A DNA stretch of 64,000 nt from Burkholderiales bacterium (lineage in GTDB: Bacteria > Pseudomonadota > Gammaproteobacteria > Burkholderiales > Ga0077523), in the NCBI GenBank assembly GCA_022843925.1, contig JALHMS010000016.1, forward strand, positions 1 through 64,000. The letters are read 5' to 3'. Position numbers and translations under genes: made by a program. The notes beneath the pieces are model-generated. The model did not search any database and was not told the DNA's origin. It was given only the letters and a program-made list of their open reading frames with translations. Shown in pieces: positions 42,858 to 51,502 of this stretch (position 1 is the first letter of the stretch; every line of letters starts with the position of its first letter).

Positions 42858-44147
42858 ATGACCCATCCTTTTCACCAATGCGTGATCGCCGTCGCCCTCG
42901 CCTCCCTTGTTCTGCCGCTCGCCGCCAGTGCGGACGGTAAGGGCCGGTGGATCAACGACGGCCTGGGGCGGAGCACTCGCGACGGTCGAGGCAGCACCTG
43001 CGTGTCGAGCGGCGGCGATACCCATGCGTTCGCGAACCCGGACTGCGATGGCAATGGGGATGGCAGGAAAGCGGCTCCAGTCAAGGCAGCCACAGTTGAC
43101 CCAGCGGCGCCTGCGTCCAAGAGGGCGGACGTGGTACCGGCCCCGATCATCGTGGAACTCCGGTCGCCCGAGCCCGCAGCGACGGGTGCGCCCCTGCCTC
43201 CACCCACCATCCTGGACTCCTCGGGCAAAGCCGTGCGCAGCGGTGTTCTTCGTTCCTGCGTGAACGACTCGCGAGGGTCGATGGGTCTGGGCTGCGATGC
43301 CAAGAACGTGGCGGGACCAACTCTGGCGCCGGCAGCGCCCGCGATTTCGGCAGCCGGCGAAGCTGCGCAGCTCCCTGCCGACTCCGGCGATGCGGCCGCC
43401 GAGCCCATGTCGAGTGCCGATGGCGGCGACGACGAAGTCCCGACAAGCCTCGCCGCCGAGGACGCCACGGACAATGAAGCGGTGTGGCTTGCAGATGGCG
43501 CCGGTCCGGAGGACGACGTGCTCGCGGATCGGACCGGCCTCGCAGCGGCCTCCGTCGGCGGGTCGCTTCGTGATGACGCAGGCGGGGATGCAGCAATCGA
43601 AGCGGCTCCGGAGGAACAGCCGACAGACGCGGCGTCGGTTGGGTCGCAGGCCGAGGAAGCGCCGGCAGAATTTCCGGTCACCACTTACACGCCGGACAAC
43701 ACGCAGGACACCACGCCGGACACTCGCCCCGCCCCGCTGCTTCAGCGGACATTGCAGATGGAGAAGAGCGCCCTGTTCGACAGCAACAGTGCAGTCCTCA
43801 AGCGCGGCGCCATTCCTGAACTGGACGACCTCGCATCGTTTCTTCGCAAGGCGGGCAACTACGAGATGGTGACGGTGACCGGCCACACCGACCGGCTGGG
43901 CTCCGACGCGCTGAACCAGCGGCTTTCCGAACAGCGTGCGAAGGCGGTCCGGGACTACCTCGTGACCCACGGGGTCGACCCGACCCGCATCGTTTCGATC
44001 GGGAAGGGGCGCAGCGAGCCCGTGACCGTTGCCGCCGCGTGCGATCGCTCGAAGAGCAAGAAGGCGCTACGAGCGTGTCTCGCGCCGGACCGTCGTGTGG
44101 AGATCGAAGCCAGTGCAACGGTGACGGAAGCCGTCAAGTCGAATTGA
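42858..44147 (+). CDS. OmpA-family peptidoglycan-binding protein with a low-complexity middle
   Basis: A 429-residue exported protein. The signal peptide MTHPFHQCVIAVALASLVLP is cut near ASA-DGK. Residues 27-70 (RWINDGLGRSTRDGRGSTC) are Gly/Asp-rich with Cys residues. Residues about 80-290 are an Ala/Glu/Asp/Pro-rich acidic spacer. The C-terminal 130 residues are an OmpA-like domain: SALFDSNSAVLKRGAIPELD, TVTGHTDRLGSDALNQRLSE, QRAKAVRDYLVTHG, with the diaminopimelate-binding Asp/Arg type residues and PDRRVEIE. No beta-barrel precedes it, so it probably bridges peptidoglycan and another envelope part. It is divergent from the giant PEP-CTERM gene. Confidence 0.88.
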   Translation: MTHPFHQCVIAVALASLVLPLAASADGKGRWINDGLGRSTRDGRGSTCVSSGGDTHAFANPDCDGNGDGRKAAPVKAATVDPAAPASKRADVVPAPIIVELRSPEPAATGAPLPPPTILDSSGKAVRSGVLRSCVNDSRGSMGLGCDAKNVAGPTLAPAAPAISAAGEAAQLPADSGDAAAEPMSSADGGDDEVPTSLAAEDATDNEAVWLADGAGPEDDVLADRTGLAAASVGGSLRDDAGGDAAIEAAPEEQPTDAASVGSQAEEAPAEFPVTTYTPDNTQDTTPDTRPAPLLQRTLQMEKSALFDSNSAVLKRGAIPELDDLASFLRKAGNYEMVTVTGHTDRLGSDALNQRLSEQRAKAVRDYLVTHGVDPTRIVSIGKGRSEPVTVAAACDRSKSKKALRACLAPDRRVEIEASATVTEAVKSN

Positions 44148-44303
44148 GCGCGGTGAAGCAGCTTCGACGGACTTCGACTCGCCTTGGCGACGAGCGGTGA
44201 CCCCTGCTCGACCTCGGCACCATGGCGTCGCCCCCAGGGCGATCCACTCAGGGCCTGTGCATGGCCTGCGCTGTCCGCGCCTCGAGATGATTCGGCTCGC
44301 TGC

Positions 44304-45014
44304 TCACTCCGGCTTGCGGGCCACGATGAACACCCGGATGTCCCGTCCGCGCGTTCCGTGGCGTTCGATCGCGTCGATGACCAGGCCTTGACCGACGATG
44401 GCGTCCTGTAGCTGTTGCCCGGTGAAGCACAGCACGGGAGGTGCCTTGCCGATCGCACGCATGAGCGGCAGCGCGACGCGTGGCACGAGGGGGTGCATCT
44501 CCGAGATGCACGGCGTCTTGGATACGAACAGACCGCCCGGACGCAGGGCCCGCACGACGAAGGCCAGGGTCCGGTCGAGATCGCTCACGAGGTGCAGCAG
44601 GTTGAAGGCGAGCACCGTGTCGTGGACGGCCGGGTCGGAGACCGGCACGTCGGCATCGGCGACGGCAAAGTGGAGTGGCGAGACCGGTGCGACCGCGAGC
44701 TTCTCTCGAGCGATCGCGATCATGCCGCTCGAGACATCGGTGGCCAGCAGGCGGCGGGTGGACGGAGCCAGCCGCAGCGCGGTGCTGCCGGTGCCGCAAC
44801 CGATCTCGAGGACGTCCTGATCGGTCGACAGAAGGGCCTCCACGCGACGGAGCGTCGCCTCGTAACCCGCCTGGTCTGCGATGGGGTCGGCGGCGTATTT
44901 CCGGGCGATCCTGTTCCAGAAGCGGGCTTGGAGCCCCTCCCCCGACGCGCTTGCCTTCGGAAGGACTGCGGCGGCTGCGGTCCGGCTGACGGTGGACAGA
45001 GGCATCTCGAACAT
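44304..45014 (-). CDS. Class I SAM-dependent methyltransferase
   Basis: About 236 residues beginning MFEMPLSTVSRT (an ATG 3 codons later is equally possible). Motif I is VLEIGCGTGSTALRLAPSTR, followed by LATDVSSGMIAIAREK, the acidic motif HDTVLAFNLLHLVSD and RALRPGGLFVSKTPCISEMH. The C-terminal part holds GQQLQDAIVGQGLVIDAIER. This is the UbiE/Methyltransf_11 fold; the substrate cannot be predicted. It is divergently arranged with a LysR regulator, with under 100 bp between, so the regulator probably controls it. Confidence 0.87.
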   Translation of the reverse strand: MFEMPLSTVSRTAAAAVLPKASASGEGLQARFWNRIARKYAADPIADQAGYEATLRRVEALLSTDQDVLEIGCGTGSTALRLAPSTRRLLATDVSSGMIAIAREKLAVAPVSPLHFAVADADVPVSDPAVHDTVLAFNLLHLVSDLDRTLAFVVRALRPGGLFVSKTPCISEMHPLVPRVALPLMRAIGKAPPVLCFTGQQLQDAIVGQGLVIDAIERHGTRGRDIRVFIVARKPE

Positions 45015-45110
45015 CCCAGGGAACCCGACGAACAGGCGACACCGGGATCCTATCCATGCACAGTACGCAGGGGAATGGCGGTAATTCGCAGTGGAGATAT
45101 ACGTCTGCGC

Positions 45111-46013
45111 ATGGACAAGCTCGATTGGAACCAACTCAGGGCGTTCCTGGAGACGGCCGAGACCGGGTCGTTGTCGGCGGCTGCCCGCAAGCTGGGGCTG
45201 ACCCAACCCACGCTGAGCCGCCAGGTCGCAGCGATCGAGCAGCGTCTGGACGTGACGCTGTTCGAGCGGGTGGGCAAGCGCATGGTGCTGACTGACACGG
45301 GATTGGACCTGCTCGAGCACGCCCGCGCCATGGGGGCCGCCGCCGATGCGCTCGGCTTGTCTGCGACCGGCCGGTCCCAGGCTGTGGAAGGCGTGGTCTC
45401 GGTATCTGCGAGCGACGCGGTGGCCGCCCATCTGCTGCCTCCGCTGGTGCGCCAGTTGCGCAAGGACGACCCAGGTATCGCGATCGAGGTGATCTCGTCG
45501 AATGCGCTGAGCGACCTGCGGCGGCGCGAGGCCGACATCGCGATCCGCCACGTCAAGCCCGAACAGCCGGACCTCATCGCGCGGCTGATCCGCGAGGCCT
45601 CGGCCAGCTTCTACGCGTCGGAGGACTGGGTGACGGTCCACGGCCATCCCCGCAGCGCCGAAGACGCAGCCACCCTGCCCTTCGTCGGCTCCGACCGCTC
45701 GGGTCAGTACCTGGCCTACCTCCAGCGACACGGTCTGCCGGTGACCGAGGCCAGCTTCAGCTGCTATGCCGACCACTCGGTGTCCCACTGGGCGCTCGTC
45801 CGCCAGGGGCTCGGTATCGGCGCGATGATGGAGGAGATCGCCCGGGAAACGCCCGGCATCCGGCGCGTGCTCGACGATGTACCACCGGTGCGCTTCCCGA
45901 TCTGGCTGGTCACGCACCGGGAGCTGCGTACCTCGCGGCGGATCAGAGTGGTGTTCGACGCGTTGGCTCGGGGATTGGCACCGACGACGGGCGATCCGCC
46001 GCCGGCGGCCTAG
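45111..46013 (+). CDS. LysR-family transcriptional regulator
   Basis: A 300-residue regulator. The start MDKLDWNQLRAFLETAETGS is the normal LysR N-terminus; an ATG at 45075 would add 12 residues and is less usual. The winged HTH spans residues 5-62 (SLSAAARKLGLTQPTLSRQV). The rest is the LysR substrate domain (VEGVVSVSASDAVAAHLLPP, RREADIAIRHVKP). Composition resembles the group controlling single divergent genes. The likely target is the adjacent methyltransferase, through an operator in 45015-45110. The effector is unknown. Confidence 0.92.
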   Translation: MDKLDWNQLRAFLETAETGSLSAAARKLGLTQPTLSRQVAAIEQRLDVTLFERVGKRMVLTDTGLDLLEHARAMGAAADALGLSATGRSQAVEGVVSVSASDAVAAHLLPPLVRQLRKDDPGIAIEVISSNALSDLRRREADIAIRHVKPEQPDLIARLIREASASFYASEDWVTVHGHPRSAEDAATLPFVGSDRSGQYLAYLQRHGLPVTEASFSCYADHSVSHWALVRQGLGIGAMMEEIARETPGIRRVLDDVPPVRFPIWLVTHRELRTSRRIRVVFDALARGLAPTTGDPPPAA

Positions 46014-46055
46014 CTGGGAAGACTCCGATTCATCCGCACGGTCCCGCCGTCGCAA

Positions 46056-46787
46056 TCACCTCACGAGCGGTCGCACTGTGGTGAAGCCGCCATCCACCGC
46101 AATCACCTGACCGGTCAGGCGGGCCGCGCCGTCACCGAGCAGCCAGGCCATCACGTCGGCCACCTGCCCGGCGGTCTGCACGCCGCCCAGCGGGTACTGC
46201 CGGCCCGCGCCCTCGCGCATGGCAGGCACTTTCAACATGCCGGCCGTCATGGGCGTCTCGGTCATGCCCGGCGCAACGGCGTTGATCCGGAGGCCTTGCG
46301 ACGCATACGTCGCCGCCGCGCTGCGAACCAGGGCTTCGACGCCGCCCTTCGCCGCGGCAATGGCTTCGTGGTTGGCGACACCGATGCGCGCCACCACCGA
46401 ACTGACGAACACGGCGGCGCCGGGGCCGCCCTGCAGCGCACCGATCCACGCCTGCAGCATGAACACGGCACTGTCGAGGTTGACGCGCATCACCTCACGG
46501 TAGGCATCCGCGCGAGTGCGATGCAGCGCCGCGATTAGCGTGCTGCCGACGCAGTGCGCCAGCAAAGTCGGGGCGGCACCCAGTGCCTCCTGGCAGTGTG
46601 CGAGAGCCAGCGCGGCACCCTCGGGCGTGGTCGTGTCGGCGGCGATACGCACGGCGGCATCCACATCGACCAGACGACCTGCGTCGCGCCCCACGGCAGC
46701 GACCTGGATGCCCTGGGCAGTCAACTGCTCCGCCAGGGCGCGGCCGATGCCGCCGCCTGCACCGGTGATGAGGGCGATCGCTGTCAT
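46056..46787 (-). CDS. Short-chain dehydrogenase/reductase with a non-canonical active site
   Basis: A 243-residue Rossmann oxidoreductase. The cofactor motif is ITGAGGGIGRALAEQL, and the catalytic Ser region is AVFVSSVVARIGVANHEAIA. The expected YxxxK reads IAAAK, so the Tyr is replaced by Ile while Lys is kept. The C-terminus has the SDR motif LRINAVAPGMTETPM and the ending LTGQVIAVDGGFTT. GGAAG lies 9 bases before the ATG. It follows the DCC-domain gene by 31 bp on the same strand, so they are probably co-transcribed. The activity is uncertain because of the missing Tyr. Confidence 0.88.
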   Translation of the reverse strand: MTAIALITGAGGGIGRALAEQLTAQGIQVAAVGRDAGRLVDVDAAVRIAADTTTPEGAALALAHCQEALGAAPTLLAHCVGSTLIAALHRTRADAYREVMRVNLDSAVFMLQAWIGALQGGPGAAVFVSSVVARIGVANHEAIAAAKGGVEALVRSAAATYASQGLRINAVAPGMTETPMTAGMLKVPAMREGAGRQYPLGGVQTAGQVADVMAWLLGDGAARLTGQVIAVDGGFTTVRPLVR

Positions 46788-46818
46788 CGTCTGGCTTCCG
46801 AAGCTGAAGGGAATGGGA

Positions 46819-47265
46819 TCAACGGGGTGGCTCGTCGCGAGAATTCGCTCGCTCGATACCGGAGGGCTCCAGACGGAGTGCCCAGCGCTGCAGCGTCGGC
46901 CGCCAGCGCAGGAAGCGCCGGTAAACGCGGCCCATCACCCAAGTCGCGCCCGGTGCACGGCCGGCCAGCGCCAGCCACCGCCACCCCGGCAGTTCAGCCC
47001 ACAACGCCAGGAAAGCCTGCGCACCGCTCAGCAAGGCACCGTCGCGACCGCGAACGTGGAATCGCGCGAGCAGTTGCTCCCGCGTCGTGCCGGCCGGCAG
47101 CGCCACCGAGACATCGCTGACATCGGCAAAGCACACCGGCGCATCGGCCTGCAGGGGCCGCAGACCGCGGTAGACGCCGATCTCGCGGCGGCACAGCGGA
47201 CATGCCCCGTCGTACAGGACGGTGAGTGGCGGAGATTCGTCCACCGCCTTGTGAACAGGTTCCAT
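46819..47265 (-). CDS. Thiol-disulfide oxidoreductase-like DCC protein (DUF393)
   Basis: A 148-residue protein with the DCC signature VLYDGACPLCRREIGVYRGL near the N-terminus (Asp, then CxxC), the defining motif of DUF393/YuxK. The Trp/Arg-rich C-terminal half (WAELPGWRWLALAGRAPG, MGRVYRRFLRWRP) is typical. The chosen ATG (MEPVHKAVDESPP) has only a weak, distant ribosome site. First gene of a small operon with the SDR. Family members are thought to be thioredoxin-like, but the role is unknown. Confidence 0.85.
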   Translation of the reverse strand: MEPVHKAVDESPPLTVLYDGACPLCRREIGVYRGLRPLQADAPVCFADVSDVSVALPAGTTREQLLARFHVRGRDGALLSGAQAFLALWAELPGWRWLALAGRAPGATWVMGRVYRRFLRWRPTLQRWALRLEPSGIERANSRDEPPR

Positions 47266-47728
47266 CACGATCAACGAGCCTCTTCGATAGTCGGGTGTCC
47301 GGGACCGGGCAGAGACACGGGATCGCCGAATAGGTTGCAAATCCTCGACCACGGCCGGTACCGCCCTGCTGCGCGAGCCGTGACGCGGGTGACACCGAAC
47401 TCCACGCGTGCCTGCAGTGGATTGCAGCAGCCTCGCGAACCCGCTTCGAAACTGCAGTTGAACAAGTGGCCCGGCGCGACGGTCGGAGCCAGCTCGCGCC
47501 AGCGACCGACGGCGAAAATGCGGTGGTGCCGGTCGGGCGCCTCGGGAAGCTGAGAACTGCCGCAACGCCAAGCCGTCGAAGCCGGGCAGCATCCGGATTG
47601 TCCCGTCGGACCTTGCGCGATACCCATCGACACCTCGACCGTCTATCGACCATGCCCATGCCCCGCTCGCTGCGTCCCTTTGTTCGCATCGCCGCGGCCT
47701 ACTGCTGCCACACCAAGGCGAGACCACG
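47266..47728. other. Intergenic region with possible gene remnant
   Basis: About 460 bp between divergent genes. On the minus strand 47271-47633 a 120-codon frame ends 5 bases before the DCC start, with protein-like text in its second half (FNCSFEAGSRGCC, LQARVEFGVTRVTARAAGRY). The first half reads better in another frame (DGTIRMLPGFDGLALRQF). A frameshifted remnant is possible; no intact gene is supported. Confidence 0.3.
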
Positions 47729-48457
47729 ATGAACCACTCGATCTTCCGGAAATACGCCTGGCTGGCGTTGCTGCTCGCAACGACCACGGCGCTGGCACAG
47801 CCAGCCGAAACGTCCGAGCGCTACAGCTCTGCGCCGGCCAGTGCCGACGGGATCGGCAAGCGCTACATGGGGCGGGAAATCTCGGCAGTGATGGGCTGGC
47901 AGGGCGCGGCCTGGCTCGAGCGGGAGGAGCGCGAACGCGAGGAGCGCACCGACCTGCTGCTCGCGGCCCTGGCGCTGCAACCAGGGATGGTGGTGGCGGA
48001 CATCGGCGCCGGCACCGGTTACCTGTCGCGCCGCATGGCACCGGCGGTGATGCCGGGCGGCAAGGTCTGGGCTGTCGATGTGCAGCCCGAGATGATCCGC
48101 CTGCTGCAGGCCACCGTGAAGCGCAGCGGGCTCTCGCAGATCGAGCCGCGGCTCGGCGCGGTCGACGATGTCAGGTTACCCGCCGGTACGGTGGACCTCG
48201 CGATCATGGTCGACGTCTATCACGAGCTGGCCTATCCGTACGAGCTGATGGCCAGCGTGATGAAGGCGCTCAAGCCCGGCGGCCGCATCGTCTTCGTCGA
48301 GTACAAGGCCGAGGATCCGCAGGTGCCCATCAAGCGGCTGCACAAGATGAGCGAGGCGCAGATCCGGCGCGAGGCCGCCGGCTTCGCACTGGACTGGGAA
48401 CGCACCGTGAGCACGCTGCCCTGGCAGCACGTGGTGATCTTCCGCAAGCGGGGCTGA
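47729..48457 (+). CDS. SAM-dependent methyltransferase with an N-terminal signal peptide
   Basis: A 242-residue protein. The first 24 residues (MNHSIFRKYAWLALLLATTT, ALAQ) look like a cleavable signal peptide. The remainder is a class I methyltransferase: VVADIGAGTGYLSRRMAPAV (motif I), VWAVDVQPEMIRLLQATVKR, LAIMVDVYHELAYPYELMAS and KALKPGGRIVFVEYKAEDPQ. SAM is cytosolic, so an exported methyltransferase is paradoxical, though the family with this leader recurs in proteobacteria. The leader may instead anchor it to the membrane. It is followed 39 bp later by a DUF4149 membrane protein. Confidence 0.85.
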   Translation: MNHSIFRKYAWLALLLATTTALAQPAETSERYSSAPASADGIGKRYMGREISAVMGWQGAAWLEREEREREERTDLLLAALALQPGMVVADIGAGTGYLSRRMAPAVMPGGKVWAVDVQPEMIRLLQATVKRSGLSQIEPRLGAVDDVRLPAGTVDLAIMVDVYHELAYPYELMASVMKALKPGGRIVFVEYKAEDPQVPIKRLHKMSEAQIRREAAGFALDWERTVSTLPWQHVVIFRKRG

Positions 48458-48496
48458 CGGACCGGCCGACTCGCCATCCATGACCTTCTCAATCGC

Positions 48497-48901
48497 ATGA
48501 GCAACACCATGATTCCGTCCCTCGCTGTTCTCAGTACGTCCTTGCTGTTCGGCGGCATGACGCTCTATTCCTTCGGCTTCGCCGCCTTCCTCTTCAAGAC
48601 GCTGCCGGCGAAGACGGCGGGTGAAGCTCTGCGGCGCGCGTTCCCCTGGTTCTACGCGTTCGTGATCGCGACGTCCGCGGTGGCAGCCTTGCTGTGGTGG
48701 CCCAGCGACGCCGTCTTCGCCGCAGTGATGGCTGCGGTGGCCGTGACCACGGTGCCTGTGCGACAGATCCTGATGCCGGCGATCAATCGGGCAACCGACG
48801 CCGGGCAGCGTCAGCGGTTCCGATGGCTGCACGCGTTGTCCGTCGCGGTCACCGTCGGACACATCGCTGCCACGGGATGGCTGCTCTCGAACCTCGCTTG
48901 A
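48497..48901 (+). CDS. Four-helix membrane protein, DUF4149-like
   Basis: A 134-residue protein with four predicted transmembrane segments (LAVLSTSLLFGGMTLYSFGF, WFYAFVIATSAVAALLWW, FAAVMAAVAVTTVPV, ALSVAVTVGHIAATGWLL). A conserved-looking loop MPAINRATDAGQRQRFRWLH is present. Size and loop are like DUF4149 membrane proteins of proteobacteria. The function is unknown. Probably co-transcribed with the methyltransferase before it. No clear ribosome site; ATG 48497 or the ATG four codons later may be used. Confidence 0.75.
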   Translation: MSNTMIPSLAVLSTSLLFGGMTLYSFGFAAFLFKTLPAKTAGEALRRAFPWFYAFVIATSAVAALLWWPSDAVFAAVMAAVAVTTVPVRQILMPAINRATDAGQRQRFRWLHALSVAVTVGHIAATGWLLSNLA

Positions 48902-49015
48902 CCGCCGCTGCTGCGGCGGGCCGGTACCGCCCACCCTGTGCAGCCTCGCGATCATCGAACGCGAAACGCATCGCATCGAAGATGGCGTCGATGCCATCGA
49001 CGCGCCCACGCCCGC

Positions 49016-51502
49016 TCATCCACCCGCGCTGTTCCGGCGCAGGGAATCCGCTATCACCGTGAGGGCGTCGGCCAGTCGTCGCACCGTCTGCGGCGGTGGG
49101 AGTGGCAGACGCAGGCTGCACGCGCCGGTCACCGGGTCACGCTCCATCCAGGGATGCGATTCCGGCCCGGCATCGCCGACCGCGCTCAGCGCAGACACCA
49201 GTTGTGCGCCGGCTTGCAGGAGCACACCCCAGGGATCGACATCGGGTTCCGGCGGCCCCGGCGTGACAACTTCCTGCGCGAAAGCGCCGGCTGCCGGTGT
49301 ACCTTCGCCCGGCACTCCGGACTCGTAGGTGCCGACCGCTCCTAGGGGCGGGTCCACTTGCGCACCGGCGACGCGCTCCGCCTCCTCCGCCGGCACCATC
49401 GCTTCGCCCTCGCCCATCCGACCGGTGACGTTCTCGACTTCCTTCATGAAGCGGGTCAGGCGCGAACCGCCGAGCGAGATCTCGTTCTGGCCGCCGTCCA
49501 GGATGCCCGCGGAGAGCGAGCGCTTGAACGCGAGCACCGACAGCATCCCCTCCTCGATGGTGCCCTTGGCAATGAAGTTGACGATCTGCACCGGGCGCTT
49601 CTGACCCATGCGATGAACGCGCCCGATGCGTTGCTCCAGGAGCGCCGGGTTCCAGGGCAGGTCCATGTTCACGAGCGTCGAGGCGTGCTGGAGGTTCAGT
49701 CCTGCCGCGCCAGCATCGGTGGATAGGAAGACGCGACATTCCGGATCGGCGCGGAAGCGTTCGACCAGGGACGGGCGCTGCTCCGACGGCACACCGCCGT
49801 GGTAGCTGACATAGCCGATGCCGCGCGCCTCCAACCTGGGAATGATGACATCGTGGGTGCGCCGCCACTGACTGAACACCACCACCTTCGCATCCGGCTG
49901 CGCGAAGACGCCGTCGAGCAGCGCCGCCAGCTCGTCCGCCTTGACGCCGTGGTCGGTTGCCTGGTCGAGCAGATAGGTGCTGTTGCAGGCCATGCGCATG
50001 TTCTGCAGCGCACAGGTCAACCGCCGTTGATCCTTGTCGGACAGGAACTTCGTCCGCCGCCACCGCTTCACGATCTGCGCCACGACATCGGCGTTCTCCT
50101 TGTGATGCATGAGCTGCATCTCGGTCATCGGCACGAGCAGGTTCTGGTCGGTCCGCGCGGGCAACTGCGCCAGGACCTCGGACCGACGTCGGCGGATCAG
50201 GATTGGCGCCAGCGTCCGGCCGATCTGCTCCAGCCCCGTGTACCCGGTGACGCGGCCGAATTCGTCCCTGACCTGGTGCTCGTGCAGCAGCTTCCAGGTG
50301 GGGCCCAGTCGGTGCTGGTCGACGAACTGCACGATCGAGATCAGCTCCTCCAGCCTGTTCTCGAGTGGCGTGCCGGTGAGCACGAGGGCGTAGGGACTGT
50401 CGATGCGCTTCAGCGCCCGCGCGGCGATGGTGTTCCAGTTCTTGATGCGCTGCGCCTCGTCGACGATGACGAGTTCCGGCGCCCATCCGGCGATCAGATC
50501 GAGATCGGGCCTCAGCTTCTCGTAGTTGGTGATCTTGCAGAAATCGTCGACCCCGAAATCGATCTCGCGCTGCGCCCGGCCACCGGCCATCACCCGTGCA
50601 GCGCGGCGGGAGAAGCGGCTGATCTCGCTTTGCCACTGGTACTTGAGCGAGGTCGGGCAGACCACCAGCACGCGCGTGACTCCGAAGTGTCGCGCCAGTA
50701 TCTCCATCGCCGCGATGGCCTGGATGGTCTTGCCCAACCCCATGTCGTCGCCGATCAGCGCGCGACCGGCGCGCACCGCGAACAGCGCGCCCTCGGCCTG
50801 ATAGGGATACATCGGCGCCTCGAGCAGCTTCGCCAGCTTCCTGTCGGACGCGCCACGGGGGAACAGACCAGCGAGGACCTCCGCCCGTCGCGCGGCATCG
50901 CGCCGGCCGGCGACGAAGTCGAGGGCGTCGTCGTAGGCCCGCACCTCGTGGCGGCACTTCGCCGCCTTAGCGAGCAGATGCTCCAACTCACCGAAGTGCT
51001 CCTCCGGCAGGAGGCCACCTCGAGAAGCGTCGAACACCCTCGCCGCGGCCTTCATGACGGCCGGCGGACAGTCCGATCCGGCGCGGAAGTACACGGCCCG
51101 CCTGCCGTCGTTGCGCAGGTAGATCTCGGAGAATGCGGGACGCCAGCCCCTGGCAAAGGCGGCCTTGGCCCCCCGCTTCTGCTCGAGCCGGGCGAGAACG
51201 AACTCGACGTGCTTGCAGGTGCCCAGTTCGTTGGTGGCGTAGTCCGGGCAGGAGCAGTAGTTGTCGCCCGCATTCGGGCCGCGTATCGCCACGCGGTAGC
51301 TTGCCTTCGACTGCGGATTGACGACGCGAAACTCCGAGAAGAACGCTTGGTCGCCCCGATTCTCCAGCACGAAAGGTTGGTCCCGTCCGAACTGACGGCG
51401 CAGCGCACGCTGCCAGTCGGCGGGAGCGAGGTCGACCGGCGGATGGGCGCGAGAGAGCTTCGGTTCCTTGACCGAACGGTTGCTGGCAGGCTGTCGCTTC
51501 AC
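49016..51502 (-). CDS. SWIM zinc-finger SNF2-family DNA helicase/ATPase
   Basis: An 828-residue protein. The N-terminal SWIM finger YCSCPDYATNELGTCKHVEF (CxC-x(n)-CxH) lies near 82-102. The SNF2 ATPase core follows: Walker A IGDDMGLGKTIQAIAAMEIL (about 250-268), motif Ia LVVCPTSLKYQWQSEI, DEAQ box VIVDEAQRIKNW, and ALVLTGTPLENRLEE. The helicase C domain has VVFSQWRRTHDVIIPRLEAR, VFLSTDAGAAGLNLQHASTL and EQRIGRVHRMGQKRPVQIVN. The last 130 residues are a Pro/Ala/Gly-rich tail. It resembles RapA/HepA-like remodelers acting on protein-DNA complexes, but the target is unknown. It is convergent with DUF4149 and stands alone. Confidence 0.92.
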   Translation of the reverse strand: MKRQPASNRSVKEPKLSRAHPPVDLAPADWQRALRRQFGRDQPFVLENRGDQAFFSEFRVVNPQSKASYRVAIRGPNAGDNYCSCPDYATNELGTCKHVEFVLARLEQKRGAKAAFARGWRPAFSEIYLRNDGRRAVYFRAGSDCPPAVMKAAARVFDASRGGLLPEEHFGELEHLLAKAAKCRHEVRAYDDALDFVAGRRDAARRAEVLAGLFPRGASDRKLAKLLEAPMYPYQAEGALFAVRAGRALIGDDMGLGKTIQAIAAMEILARHFGVTRVLVVCPTSLKYQWQSEISRFSRRAARVMAGGRAQREIDFGVDDFCKITNYEKLRPDLDLIAGWAPELVIVDEAQRIKNWNTIAARALKRIDSPYALVLTGTPLENRLEELISIVQFVDQHRLGPTWKLLHEHQVRDEFGRVTGYTGLEQIGRTLAPILIRRRRSEVLAQLPARTDQNLLVPMTEMQLMHHKENADVVAQIVKRWRRTKFLSDKDQRRLTCALQNMRMACNSTYLLDQATDHGVKADELAALLDGVFAQPDAKVVVFSQWRRTHDVIIPRLEARGIGYVSYHGGVPSEQRPSLVERFRADPECRVFLSTDAGAAGLNLQHASTLVNMDLPWNPALLEQRIGRVHRMGQKRPVQIVNFIAKGTIEEGMLSVLAFKRSLSAGILDGGQNEISLGGSRLTRFMKEVENVTGRMGEGEAMVPAEEAERVAGAQVDPPLGAVGTYESGVPGEGTPAAGAFAQEVVTPGPPEPDVDPWGVLLQAGAQLVSALSAVGDAGPESHPWMERDPVTGACSLRLPLPPPQTVRRLADALTVIADSLRRNSAGG

